Notes: a model not told the origin generated them from the sequence alone. A DNA stretch of 64,000 nucleotides from CAVYBY01 sp963766935 (GCA_963766935.1 CAVYBY010000006.1:248001-312000), one strand, 5' to 3'. Counted from the stretch's first letter, positions 35,129-43,670 are shown. Numbers and translations are program-made.

Positions 35129-35816
35129 CCGGACCACGGTGCTCCTCGTCGAGGACGACCAGAATATCGTCGACCTGATCCGCTCCAATCTGACCGCCCG
35201 CCATCACGACCTCGTGGTCTCCAAGAGCGGCGCGGATGCCGTCCATCTCCTGGAGGTCGAGGAGCCGGACATCGTGATCCTTGATCTGATGCTCCCCGCC
35301 GCGGATGGGTTCGAGCTCTGCCGGGATCTGCGAGAACGGTCGCCGGTCGGGATCATCGTGCTCTCCGCCCGGCGCGGCGAGACAGACAAGGTGCGCGCCC
35401 TCAACCTCGGCGCCGACGACTACATGACCAAGCCGTTCGGCATCGACGAGCTCCTGGCTCGCATCAACGCCACGCTTCGCCGGAGCCGCCCCGGGCCGGC
35501 CGACGAACCAGAGCCTGCCGTTGTCCGCGTCGGGACCGTCGAGATCGACCTCGGGGCGAGGAGAGTGACGAAGGAGGGTGAGCTCGTCCATCTCACACCC
35601 ACCGAGTTCGCGCTCCTGCGCGAGTTCGCGACCAACCCGGGGGTGCTCCTCACGCACGCCACACTGCTGCGGCGCGTGTGGGGGGCCGGGTACGAGACCC
35701 AGACGGAGTACACGCGTGTGTACGTGGCCCGGCTGCGGGCGAAGCTCGAGGATCCCGGCGGCCCGGCCCTGTTCATAACGGAGCCGCGCTCGGGTTATCG
35801 GTTTGCGGCGGTCTGA
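35118..35816 (+). CDS. OmpR/KdpE-type response regulator
   Basis: 232 residues from ATG 35118, overlapping the kinase gene's stop by 11 bp. The receiver domain (residues 6-120) has the acidic pair VEDD, the phosphoacceptor Asp in IVILDLMLPAADG, the switch Ser in IVLSARRGETDK and Lys in MTKPFG. The C-terminal winged helix (about 135-230) has VEIDLGARRVTKEGELVHLTPTEFALLREF and ends GYRFAAV, characteristic of OmpR-family DNA-binding domains. It should be phosphorylated by the ABC-kinase fusion encoded just upstream. Candidate targets are the promoter regions of the two transporter operons. Confidence 0.93.
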   Translation: MSADRTTVLLVEDDQNIVDLIRSNLTARHHDLVVSKSGADAVHLLEVEEPDIVILDLMLPAADGFELCRDLRERSPVGIIVLSARRGETDKVRALNLGADDYMTKPFGIDELLARINATLRRSRPGPADEPEPAVVRVGTVEIDLGARRVTKEGELVHLTPTEFALLREFATNPGVLLTHATLLRRVWGAGYETQTEYTRVYVARLRAKLEDPGGPALFITEPRSGYRFAAV

Positions 35817-35820
35817 GGAC

Positions 35821-36891
35821 GTGGGCCCTCCCCGCCTGCCGGTCGCGGTCGTGGCGCTGGCGATCTCGTTGCTGCCCTCGTGCTCGCGCGGAGTCGGGAG
35901 CTCGAGCTTGCAGATCGCGCTCCTTCTGCCGGAGAGCAAGACGGCGAGGTACGAGACCCACGACCGTCCCGCGTTCGAAGCGCGGGTTCAGAAGGACTGC
36001 TCCGAGTGCCGGACGCTGTACTTCAACGCGAGCCAGGGTGCGTCGCGGCAGCTGTCGCAGGCCGAAGCGGCATTGACGAACGGCGCGGACGTCATCGTGC
36101 TCGACCCCGTCGACTCGGTGGCGGCCGCCGCGATCGCCCGGCTGGCCGCCTCGGCCGGCATCCCGCTCGTCACCTACGACCGTCTGGTGCTCGACGCGCC
36201 GGTCGACTTCCACATCACGTTCGACAACGAGCTGGTGGGCACGTTGCAAGCGCGGGCGCTGCTCGCGGCCATCCCCCGCAACCTGCCGCCCGGCGCCGGG
36301 ATCGTCATGCTCAACGGAGCCCCGACCGACGACAACGCGCAACACTTCCGCTCGTCGGCGCACGAAGTCCTGGATCGTGCCGACGTCCCGATCCTGGCCG
36401 AGTACGACGTCCCCGATTGGTCGCCGGACAAGGCCCAGGACCTCATGGAGCAGGCCCTCGCCGCCGTCGGGGCCGATCGCATCGCCGGCGTGTACGCCGC
36501 GAACGACGGCATCGCCGGCGGCGCGATCGCGGCCATGAAGAGTGCGGGGATGCGACCGCTCCCACCGGTCACGGGGCAGGACGCCGAGCTCTCGGCGGTC
36601 CAGCGGATCCTGTCCGGTGATCAGTACATGACCGTGTACAAGTCCATCCCCCGGGAGGCGCAGACGGCGGCCGACGCGGCCGTGGCATTTGCCCGCGGCC
36701 AGGCGCCCCCGTCCGACGGCGTCACCCGGACCGACAACGGCTGGGGCTCCGTCCCCACGATCGTGCTCCAACCCGAGGCCGTGACCCGTCGGACCATCGG
36801 GTCGGTGGTCGTCGACGACGGGTTCTGGTCGGTGAAGAGCATCTGTGTGGGCCGCTTTCGGTCCGCGTGCGCGCTGTGGGGGCTTACGTGA
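35821..36891 (+). CDS. xylose-type sugar-binding lipoprotein (first copy)
   Basis: 356 residues from GTG 35821, preceded by TGAGGAC four bases after the regulator stop; a TTG at 35803 is the alternative. The lipoprotein signal is LPVAVVALAISLLPSC. The mature part follows the XylF/RbsB periplasmic-binding fold (PBP type I): IALLLPESKTARYETHDRPAFEARV, NGADVIVLDPVDSVAAAA, ITFDNELVGTLQARAL, GIVMLNGAPTDDNAQHF, GVYAANDGIAGGAIAAM and the hinge-side VTGQDAELSAVQRIL. It presents a pentose, by context xylose, to the permease encoded next. It could also be a sensor partner for the ABC-kinase fusion. Its stop overlaps the permease start (GTGA). Confidence 0.88.
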   Translation: MGPPRLPVAVVALAISLLPSCSRGVGSSSLQIALLLPESKTARYETHDRPAFEARVQKDCSECRTLYFNASQGASRQLSQAEAALTNGADVIVLDPVDSVAAAAIARLAASAGIPLVTYDRLVLDAPVDFHITFDNELVGTLQARALLAAIPRNLPPGAGIVMLNGAPTDDNAQHFRSSAHEVLDRADVPILAEYDVPDWSPDKAQDLMEQALAAVGADRIAGVYAANDGIAGGAIAAMKSAGMRPLPPVTGQDAELSAVQRILSGDQYMTVYKSIPREAQTAADAAVAFARGQAPPSDGVTRTDNGWGSVPTIVLQPEAVTRRTIGSVVVDDGFWSVKSICVGRFRSACALWGLT

Positions 36892-38078
36892 CGACCCTGG
36901 ACGAGCAGCACCACGGCGACAGTTCGGCCGGCCGGCCGCGCCGACGACCGGCAGGGTGGATCGATCGAGCCGCGATCGTCCGGGCGGCCGGCGTGCTCGG
37001 CATCGCGGTCATCTGGGCCGTATTCCAGATCGCGAATCCCCGGTTCCTCTCGCCGGTCAATCTGACGAACCTGATGCTGCAGATCGTCGCGCTCGGCACG
37101 ATCACCGTCGGCGTGGTGCTCGTGCTTCTGATCGGCGAGATCGACCTGTCGGCGGGGGCCGTCAGCGGGTTCTGCGCCGCGGCGACGGCCGTGCTGGTCG
37201 AAAAGCACTTCGTGCCGGCGGCCGGAGCCGTCGCGGCCGGGCTGGTGCTGGGAGCCGCCGTCGGTCTGCTGCACGGCATGTGGGTGACGAGAGCCGGGAT
37301 CCCGTCCCTGGTCGTCACCCTGGCCGGACTGCTGCTGTGGCAGGGAGCGCTCTTCGCGACGCTCGGCGAAACCGGCACAGTGAACATCGCCGATCCGACC
37401 CTTGCGGCGATCACCGGGACCTTCCTCTCACCGGGGCTTGGTTGGGCCCTCGCGGCCCTCGCGGTGGTCATCTACGCCCTGCTGACCGTGCGATCGAGCC
37501 GGCGCCGACCGGCGGGGCTCGGGGGCGTCGCCCTGCGGACCGGCCTGCTGGCAGCCGTCGGCGGCATCGCCGTCGCCGTATTCAACGCCGACCGCGGGAC
37601 GCCGTTGGCCGTGCTCGTGTTCCTCGCCCTCGTCGCCGGCGCCAATCTCCTCGTCACCCGAAGCCCGTTCGGCCGCCACGCCGTCGCCATCGGCAGCAAT
37701 CGCGCCGTCGCCAGGCGCACGGGTGTGCCGGTCAATCGCGTCCGCCTGGCGGTCTTCGCGTTGGCCTCCGTGTTCGCGGCGACCGGCGGCATCCTCGGCG
37801 CCTCGCGCCTGCTCGCGGTCAACCAGTCCTCCGGGAGCACGGATCTGGCCCTCAGCGCCGTGGCCGCGGCGGCCATCGGGGGAGCCAGCCTCTACGGCGG
37901 CCGAGGGTCGGCCTGGTCGGCGCTCATCGGCGCGCTCGTCGTCGGCTCGATGACGAATGGAATGGACCTGCTCGCCGTCCCCGAGGCCGCGCGGTTCGTG
38001 GCCAACGGCGCCGTCTTGCTCGCCGCCGTCTGGCTCGACACCGTCTCGAGGCGAGGCGAGGGTGAACCGGCCTTCTGA
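36888..38078 (+). CDS. xylose-type ABC permease (first copy)
   Basis: 396 residues from GTG 36888 (an in-frame GTG at 36867 is also possible). About ten membrane segments occur. Family hallmarks are GVVLVLLIGEIDLSAGAVSG, AGIPSLVVTLAGLLLWQGALF, the coupling region TRSPFGRHAVAIGSNRAVARRTGVPVNRVRL and AAAAIGGASLYGGRGSAWSALIGALVVGSMTNGMDLL. These define the BPD_transp_2 permeases of the XylH/RbsC type. No separate ATPase gene belongs to this copy, so the ATPase domain of the fusion protein at 32648 is the natural motor. The gene ends the first operon. Confidence 0.9.
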   Translation: MTTLDEQHHGDSSAGRPRRRPAGWIDRAAIVRAAGVLGIAVIWAVFQIANPRFLSPVNLTNLMLQIVALGTITVGVVLVLLIGEIDLSAGAVSGFCAAATAVLVEKHFVPAAGAVAAGLVLGAAVGLLHGMWVTRAGIPSLVVTLAGLLLWQGALFATLGETGTVNIADPTLAAITGTFLSPGLGWALAALAVVIYALLTVRSSRRRPAGLGGVALRTGLLAAVGGIAVAVFNADRGTPLAVLVFLALVAGANLLVTRSPFGRHAVAIGSNRAVARRTGVPVNRVRLAVFALASVFAATGGILGASRLLAVNQSSGSTDLALSAVAAAAIGGASLYGGRGSAWSALIGALVVGSMTNGMDLLAVPEAARFVANGAVLLAAVWLDTVSRRGEGEPAF

Positions 38079-38118
38079 GGCCCCAACCCCGTTTACGGAT
38101 CATTGATGTCGGATGGGC

Positions 38119-38155
38119 AACGTTCACGTTCCGTTTCCGCTTCCCGCCCTACTGT
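38119..38155 (+). promoter_or_regulatory. hexamer direct-repeat array and putative promoter of the second xyl operon
   Basis: Between the two transporter operons, four consecutive 6-bp units of form TTCNNG occur at 38123-38128, 38129-38134, 38135-38140 and 38141-38146. They read TTCACG, TTCCGT, TTCCGC and TTCCCG in order (the second breaks the last base). They overlap a small dyad AACGT-TC-ACGTT (38119-38130). A possible -10 hexamer TACTGT (38150-38155) follows about 95 bp before the GTG of the binding-protein gene. OmpR-family regulators bind tandem direct repeats near -35, so this is a candidate site for the regulator at 35118. The assignment is inference. Confidence 0.35.
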
Positions 38156-38250
38156 CCTCGTGAGGGGGCAGGTGCGCTCGCCCAGCGGGCCGGGCCGTCC
38201 TGCGTGAGAGGAAGAGCGTTCGAAGTGGTGTCCGCAAAGGGGGGTGGCAC

Positions 38251-39450
38251 GTGATATCTCGTAAGGCGCGATGGGGCGTGGTCGTGGCCGGCGTATTGAC
38301 GCTGGCGCTGGTGACCGCGGCCTGCAGCAACAACAAGACGCCGTCCGGAAGCACGACCAGCTCCGGGGGCGAGAAGACGGGGCCGATCTGGGTCCTGCTT
38401 CCGGATACCGCGTCCTCGGACCGCTGGGAGAAGGACGACCGCAAGTACTTCGGTGAGGCCTTCGACGCGGCCGGGCTGGCTTCGGGGACCGACTACAACA
38501 TCGTGAACGCCGAGGGCGACGCCGCTACCCAGCAGTCGCAGGCGGAGCAGGCCATTGCGGCGAACGCCAGCGTCATCGTGCTGACGAGTCTCGACACGGG
38601 CTCGGGCGCGACGATCATTGACCAGGCAAAGGAAGCCGGCGTCCAGGTCGTCGAGTACGACCGGTTCAACACGGGCGGCTCCGGCGGCGCGGCCTACGTG
38701 AGCTTTGACAACGTCCAGGTCGGCGCCAAGATGGCCGAGGCGATGGAGCCCGCGATCGAGGCCCTCAACCTGCCGGTGGCGCAGGTCGTCGAGCTGAACG
38801 GCGGCGAGGAGGACAACAACTCCAAGCTGTTCCGCCAGGGCTACGACGCGACCGTGCAGAAGCACGTCGACGACGGCAGCTGGGCTCGCGTCGCGGACCA
38901 GTTCGTGCCCGGATGGGACAACGGCAAGGCTCAGACGATCATGGAGCAGATCCTCGTCGCGGCGAACAACAAGGTCGACGCCGTGTTCGCAGCCAACGAC
39001 GGGCTCGCCAACTCGACGATCAACGCCGTCCAGGGGGCCGTCATGGGGCCGATCCCGGTGAGCGGCCAGGACGCCACCTCCGAGGGGATGCAGAACATCC
39101 TGCTCGGCAACCAGACGGTGAGCGTCTATAAGCCGATCCAGGATGAGGCCGGGGTCGCGGCCGCGGTTGCGCTGGCCCTTCGCGACGGTTCGGACTTCAC
39201 TGCCGCGGCGCAGGCATACACGTCACCGCTGGCCTCCGGCGGTTCGACACTCTCGATGATCGGGATCGACCCGGCAACCGGGAACCCGACCGCGTCGGCC
39301 ACCGACGGCGTCCCGTACGTGGCGCTCGTGCCGATCGCCGTGACCGCCGACAACATGGAGGCGACGGTGATCGCCGATAATTTCCGGACGGTCGAGGAGA
39401 TCTGCACCGGCGACGTCGCGAAGACGGATTTCTGCAAGTCGATGACGTAA
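38251..39450 (+). CDS. xylF: xylose-type sugar-binding lipoprotein (second copy)
   Basis: 399 residues from GTG 38251 after GGGGGTGG. The lipobox is LVTAAC, followed by a Ser/Thr/Gly linker. The PBP type I fold is clear: PIWVLLPDTASSDRWEKDDRKYF, NASVIVLTSLDTGSGATII, VVEYDRFNTGGSGGAAYVSFDNVQVGAKMAE, VVELNGGEEDNNSKLFRQGYD, AVFAANDGLANSTINAV and VSGQDATSEGMQNILLGNQTVSVYKP. The YDR and SGQDA motifs are typical of D-xylose-binding XylF. It is about 40 residues longer than copy one, with an extra C-terminal segment ending in a Cys pair. It is first gene of the xylose catabolic operon; a hairpin after it may set higher expression than for the downstream genes. Confidence 0.9.
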   Translation: MISRKARWGVVVAGVLTLALVTAACSNNKTPSGSTTSSGGEKTGPIWVLLPDTASSDRWEKDDRKYFGEAFDAAGLASGTDYNIVNAEGDAATQQSQAEQAIAANASVIVLTSLDTGSGATIIDQAKEAGVQVVEYDRFNTGGSGGAAYVSFDNVQVGAKMAEAMEPAIEALNLPVAQVVELNGGEEDNNSKLFRQGYDATVQKHVDDGSWARVADQFVPGWDNGKAQTIMEQILVAANNKVDAVFAANDGLANSTINAVQGAVMGPIPVSGQDATSEGMQNILLGNQTVSVYKPIQDEAGVAAAVALALRDGSDFTAAAQAYTSPLASGGSTLSMIGIDPATGNPTASATDGVPYVALVPIAVTADNMEATVIADNFRTVEEICTGDVAKTDFCKSMT

Positions 39451-39482
39451 TCGGGCCCCGGTCCGAGCTCGTCAGTACGCGG

Positions 39483-39510
39483 AGCGGGGGCGCCGGCAGG
39501 CGCCCCCGCT
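39483..39510 (+). terminator. strong intercistronic hairpin after the binding-protein gene
   Basis: AGCGGGGGCGCC (39483-39494), loop GGCA and GGCGCCCCCGCT (39499-39510) make a perfect 12-bp GC stem between the binding-protein gene and the ATPase gene, followed by TCTCG without a T-run. In ABC operons such hairpins protect the upstream message or partly terminate transcription, so that binding protein exceeds transporter. That role is inferred. Confidence 0.6.
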
Positions 39511-39552
39511 TCTCGAATCGCCTCGGAAACGGGCTCCATGAGAGGATGAGAC

Positions 39553-40335
39553 ATGGCCGACACACCGGTCCTCGAGTGCCGCGGTGTCTCGAAGGTCTTC
39601 GGTGCGGTGCAGGCGCTCTACCATGTCGACTTCGAGGTCAAGCTTGGTGAGGTCATGGCCCTGGTCGGCGACAACGGAGCCGGCAAGAGCACCCTGATCA
39701 AGGGGATCGCCGGCATCTACCAGTTCGACGAGGGTGAGATCTGGTTCGAGGGCAGCCCGATGCACAGCCACGGGCCTCGTCAGGCCGCTCGTCTCGGCAT
39801 CGAGATCGTCTATCAGGACCTGGCCCTCGCGGACAACCTCGACGTCGTCGCCAACATGTTCCTCGGCCGCGAGAAAGTGGTCGGTGGGCTCCTGCTGGAC
39901 GAGGCCGCCATGGAACGGGCGTCGCGCAAGACGCTCGAGAGCCTCTCGGTCACGACGCTGCAGTCGGTCCGGCAGACCGTGGCCGGGCTCTCGGGCGGCC
40001 AGCGACAGGCGGTCGCCGTGGCGAAGTCGGTGATGTGGAACTCGAAGGTGGTCATCCTCGACGAGCCGACGGCGGCGCTCGGCGTCGCCCAGACGCGGCA
40101 GGTGCTGGAGCTCGTTCGGCGGCTGGCCGAGCAGAACCTGGCCGTCGTGATCATCTCCCACAACCTGCACGACATCTTCGAGGTGTCGGACCGGATCACG
40201 GTCTTGCGCCTCGGTCAGCGAGTGGCGCTGTTCGAGCGCGCCGGCACGACGCAGCAAGACGTCGTGGCAGCGATCACAGCCGGAACGATCAGCCACGTCC
40301 CGGGTATGGCCGGAGCCGAGGCGGTGGACATATGA
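39553..40335 (+). CDS. xylG: xylose-type ABC transporter ATPase, single domain
   Basis: 260 residues with one ABC domain: Walker A GDNGAGKST (about residues 37-45), Q-loop IVYQDLALADNLDVVANMFLG, signature LSGGQRQAVAVAKSV, Walker B VVILDEPTAALG and H-loop ISHN. Classic XylG and RbsA have two fused ABC halves (about 500 residues). This protein is a single half and should act as a homodimer, and it closely resembles the ABC part of the fusion at 32648. The ATGA overlap with the permease gene and the position after the binding protein define its complex. Confidence 0.92.
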   Translation: MADTPVLECRGVSKVFGAVQALYHVDFEVKLGEVMALVGDNGAGKSTLIKGIAGIYQFDEGEIWFEGSPMHSHGPRQAARLGIEIVYQDLALADNLDVVANMFLGREKVVGGLLLDEAAMERASRKTLESLSVTTLQSVRQTVAGLSGGQRQAVAVAKSVMWNSKVVILDEPTAALGVAQTRQVLELVRRLAEQNLAVVIISHNLHDIFEVSDRITVLRLGQRVALFERAGTTQQDVVAAITAGTISHVPGMAGAEAVDI

Positions 40336-41627
40336 GCGCCGACTCCGACGCGGACGCCGCGGTCCAGGTCGGCGGCGACGAAGATCCGGCGTCTTCTTCG
40401 GCGGCGGTCGAGCCCGGGCCGCTCCGAACCCCGCTGACGCTCGGCGGCTATGTTCGTCGGCAGGCGGACGCCCTCCGCCGCGGCGAGCTCGGCTCCCTCC
40501 CGATCATCGTCGGCCTGATCGTCATCGCGATCGTCTTCGGCAACAAGAGCGACACGTTCTTCACCCACCGGAACTTCACGAACCTGCTGCTGCAGATGGC
40601 CGCCGTGGCCACGATGGCGATCGGCACCGTGTTCGTGCTGCTGATCGGCGAGATCGACCTGTCGGTGTCGTACGTGAGCGCGGTCGGCGGTGTGATGATG
40701 GTCCTGCTCCTTCGCCCGGAGGCCTCGCACTGGCCGTGGTGGGCCTCGATCGGCGTTGCCCTCGCCATCACGACGGGCATCGGGTTCCTGCACGCGATCA
40801 TCATCACCAAGGCGGGAGTTCCCTCGTTCGTCGTCACGCTCGCCGGCTATCTGATCTGGTCCGGCGTCGTGCTCGTGCTGACGACGCAGTACTCGACCTC
40901 CGGGACGGTCCGCGTCCAGGACCGATTCGTGATCGGGATCGCCAACAACTTCCTGAGCACGACGTGGGGGTGGATCGTCGCGGGGATCGTCGTGGGCGTG
41001 TACGCGATCCTTCAGGTCCAGACCTCGAGGTCCCGTCGCGCCGGCGGGTTGGACGCCAAGCCGATGGTGGTGATCGCGATCCAGGTGGTCGGGCTCGCCG
41101 CCGTCACGTTCACCGCGGTCTGGTACGCGAACCAGGACCGGGGCGTTCCGACGGTCACCCTGATCCTGCTGGTCGCGCTCGTGTTCTGGAGCTTCGTGGC
41201 GGGCCGCACGAGGTTCGGCCGGCACGTCTACGCGGTCGGCGGCAACGCCGAGGCCGCGCGGCGAGCGGGGATCAGCGTCGATCGCGTCCGGATCGTGGTG
41301 TTCATGATCAACGGCTTCATGGCCGGTGTGGGAGGCGTCATCCTCGCCTCCAGACTTCGATCCGTCTCGACGGGCTCGGGGGGCGGCGACCTGCTGCTCA
41401 GCGTGATCGCCGCCGCGGTCATCGGAGGTACGAGCCTGTTCGGCGGCCGGGGACGCGTGATCACGGCGCTGCTCGGCGGCCTCGTCATTGCCTCGATCAA
41501 CAACGGCATGGGGCTCTTGCAATTGCCGCAGGGGAACAAGTCGGTGATCACCGGCCTCGTCCTCCTGGCTGCCGTCCTCGTGGACGCGCTTGCGAAGCGC
41601 CGCCGCGCGGCCCGCGGCGTGGTGTGA
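40332..41627 (+). CDS. xylH: xylose-type ABC permease (second copy)
   Basis: 431 residues from ATG 40332. A 60-residue acidic/Ala-rich cytosolic N-terminus leads into about ten membrane segments. Hallmarks are GTVFVLLIGEIDLSVSYVSAVGG, KAGVPSFVVTLAGYLIWSGVVLV, the coupling loop TRFGRHVYAVGGNAEAARRAGISVDRVRI and AAVIGGTSLFGGRGRVITALLGGLVIASINNGMGLL. The long middle insert (about residues 205-275, TTQYSTSGTVRVQDRFVIGIANNF...) is typical of XylH. It forms the membrane pore for pentose uptake with the two preceding gene products. xylA follows after 31 bp. Confidence 0.93.
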   Translation: MSADSDADAAVQVGGDEDPASSSAAVEPGPLRTPLTLGGYVRRQADALRRGELGSLPIIVGLIVIAIVFGNKSDTFFTHRNFTNLLLQMAAVATMAIGTVFVLLIGEIDLSVSYVSAVGGVMMVLLLRPEASHWPWWASIGVALAITTGIGFLHAIIITKAGVPSFVVTLAGYLIWSGVVLVLTTQYSTSGTVRVQDRFVIGIANNFLSTTWGWIVAGIVVGVYAILQVQTSRSRRAGGLDAKPMVVIAIQVVGLAAVTFTAVWYANQDRGVPTVTLILLVALVFWSFVAGRTRFGRHVYAVGGNAEAARRAGISVDRVRIVVFMINGFMAGVGGVILASRLRSVSTGSGGGDLLLSVIAAAVIGGTSLFGGRGRVITALLGGLVIASINNGMGLLQLPQGNKSVITGLVLLAAVLVDALAKRRRAARGVV

Positions 41628-41658
41628 CGCCCGAACCCAACGTGGAGGTGAGACTCGC

Positions 41659-42822
41659 ATGACGTACGAACCCACATCGGAGCACCGCTTCTCCTTCGGC
41701 CTGTGGACCGTCGGCAACATCGGGATCGACCCGTTCGGCGATCCCGTGCGCGAGGCGCTCTCCCCCGTCCAGCTCGTCGAGCTGCTCGCCGACGTGGGCG
41801 CGTGGGGCGTCAACCTGCACGACAACGACCTCGTCCCCATCGACGCGAGCGTCCACGAGCGCGACCAGATCGTGGCGGAGTTCAAGAAGGCGCTCGACGC
41901 CACCGGTCTCGTCGTCCCGATGGCGACGACCAACCTGTTCCGGGATCCGGTATTCCGAGACGGCGCCTTCACCGCCAACGACCCGAAGGTCCGGGCGTTC
42001 GCGATCCGCAAGACGATGCGGGCCATCGATCTCGGCGTCGAGCTGGGCGCGACGACCTACGTGTTCTGGGGCGGACGTGAGGGTGTCGAGACGGACGCCT
42101 CGAAGAATCCCCTCGTCGCTTTGGCCCGCTACAAGGAGGCGATCGACTTCCTCTGCGGGTACGTGAAGGACCAGGCGTACGACCTGCGCTTCGCGCTCGA
42201 GCCCAAGCCGAACGAGCCCCGCGGCGACATCTACCTTGCGACGACCGGTGCGTTGCTCGCGTTCATCTCGACGCTCGAGCACGAGGCGATGGTCGGCGTG
42301 AACCCCGAGGTCGCCCACGAGCACATGGCCGGACTGAACTTCACGCACCACGTCGCGCTGGCATGGTCGATGGGCAAGCTGTTCCACATCGACCTGAACG
42401 ATCAGATCCCTGGGCGATTCGACCAGGATCTGCGGTTCGGCTCGGCCAACCCGAAGGCCGCGTTCTTCCTCGTCAAGTTTCTCGAGGACGTCGGCTACAA
42501 GGGGAGCCGCCATTTCGACGCGCACGCGTATCGCACCTCCGACTACGACGACGTGAAGGCGTTCGCGCGGGGCTGCATGCGCACCTATCTGATCCTCAAG
42601 GAGAAGGCAGAGCGGTGGAACGCCGACCCGCAGATTCAGGCGCTCGTGGCCGAGGTGAACTCCGACGACGGCTCGACGTCCACCTACCTCGGGCCCTACT
42701 CGCCCGGGCGCGCAAAAGCGCTCACGGACGCGGACCTCGACCGTCGGACGCTCGCGACGCGGGGACAGCCCTACGAGGAGCTGGACCAGCTCACGATCGA
42801 CCTGCTGCTCGGGACGCGGTGA
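41659..42822 (+). CDS. xylA: xylose isomerase
   Basis: 387 residues from ATG 41659 with GGAGGTGA 8 nt upstream. This is the short (group I) actinobacterial type. The catalytic His54 is in WGVNLHDNDLVP. Metal ligands appear in RFALEPKPNEPRGD (Glu), VGVNPEVAHEHMAGLNF (Glu and His) and FHIDLNDQ (Asp residues). KGSRHFDAHAYRTSDYDD carries the C-terminal conserved Asp. The enzyme interconverts D-xylose and D-xylulose in the cytosol with Mg2+ or Mn2+. Its stop overlaps the next start (GTGA). The position after the transporter confirms a xylose pathway. Confidence 0.97.
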   Translation: MTYEPTSEHRFSFGLWTVGNIGIDPFGDPVREALSPVQLVELLADVGAWGVNLHDNDLVPIDASVHERDQIVAEFKKALDATGLVVPMATTNLFRDPVFRDGAFTANDPKVRAFAIRKTMRAIDLGVELGATTYVFWGGREGVETDASKNPLVALARYKEAIDFLCGYVKDQAYDLRFALEPKPNEPRGDIYLATTGALLAFISTLEHEAMVGVNPEVAHEHMAGLNFTHHVALAWSMGKLFHIDLNDQIPGRFDQDLRFGSANPKAAFFLVKFLEDVGYKGSRHFDAHAYRTSDYDDVKAFARGCMRTYLILKEKAERWNADPQIQALVAEVNSDDGSTSTYLGPYSPGRAKALTDADLDRRTLATRGQPYEELDQLTIDLLLGTR

Positions 42823-43670
42823 CGCTCGAAGCCGTCCGGTTCGAAGGCCATGACGGCGTACGTGTCGAGGGCGACGGAACGGCCGTGATCGTGACGACCT
42901 CGGTCGGCCCGCGGGTCCTGGCGCTGGAGACGCCGGAGGGCAACCCATTCGCGGTGCTCCCCGACGCCGGGATCACGCGCCCGGACGGGAGCCGGTACCG
43001 GTTCCTCGGCGGCCACCGGCTCTGGACCGCTCCGGAGATCCCGGAGATCACCTACGAGGCCGACGAGCGTCCGTCCCGGGTCGAGGCGGTCGGCGACGGC
43101 GTCGCGGTGGAAGCGCCGGCAGACGGGGCCGGCCTGATCAAGCGCCTCGAGATCCGGCCGTCGGCCGGCGGGTGGATCGTCGATCACCGCCTCACCAACG
43201 GATCGGGGTCGACGATGACCGTCGCGCCCTGGGCCATCACGCAGCTGCGGCTGGGCGGCGAGGTGATCATTCCGATCGGGCCGTCCGCGGATGGGCCGAC
43301 TGCCGACCGGTCGCTCGTGCTGTGGCCCTACACGGACCTCGGCGACCCGCGCCTGCGTTTCGGCCGCGACGAGGTTCGGATCGACGCCGTGCCAGGTCCG
43401 GCGCCGCTCAAGCTCGGGATCGCGCCCGGATCGGGCCGCGTTGCCTACCGGATGGACGGCGGCCTCTTCGGAAAGCACGTCGAGGTCGACCCCGATCCAG
43501 GCGCCGCGGCCCCCGACCGGGGCGCCGCGATCCAGGCCTATCTGTGCGACGAGTTCTGTGAGCTGGAGACCGTCGGACCGCTCCGAGCGATCGAGCCGGG
43601 CGCGTCGGTCGGCCATCGAGAGCGATGGACGTTCGAGCCGCACCTCCCGCCACCCGGAGGCGACGGATGA
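42819..43670 (+). CDS. aldose-epimerase-like protein of the xylose operon
   Basis: 283 residues from GTG 42819, coupled to xylA by a 4-bp overlap; the frame is open earlier but that part is antisense-like shadow of xylA. The strand-rich sequence includes VTTSVGPRVLALETPEGNPFAVLPD, YRFLGGHRLWTAPEIPEITYEAD, WIVDHRLTNGSGSTMTVAPWAITQLRLGG and SGRVAYRMDGGLFGKHVEVDP. This is the galactose-mutarotase-like beta-sandwich pattern (DUF4380-type). Context suggests it interconverts xylose anomers before isomerisation, but the catalytic His/Glu pair of classical GalM is not securely identified. Confidence 0.65.
   Translation: MTLEAVRFEGHDGVRVEGDGTAVIVTTSVGPRVLALETPEGNPFAVLPDAGITRPDGSRYRFLGGHRLWTAPEIPEITYEADERPSRVEAVGDGVAVEAPADGAGLIKRLEIRPSAGGWIVDHRLTNGSGSTMTVAPWAITQLRLGGEVIIPIGPSADGPTADRSLVLWPYTDLGDPRLRFGRDEVRIDAVPGPAPLKLGIAPGSGRVAYRMDGGLFGKHVEVDPDPGAAAPDRGAAIQAYLCDEFCELETVGPLRAIEPGASVGHRERWTFEPHLPPPGGDG

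Noticed and set aside
40215..42026. 603-codon open frame antisense to the second xylose permease and xylA
   Set aside because: The composition is rich in R, D and H with no domain, and both + strand genes under it are well-conserved families.
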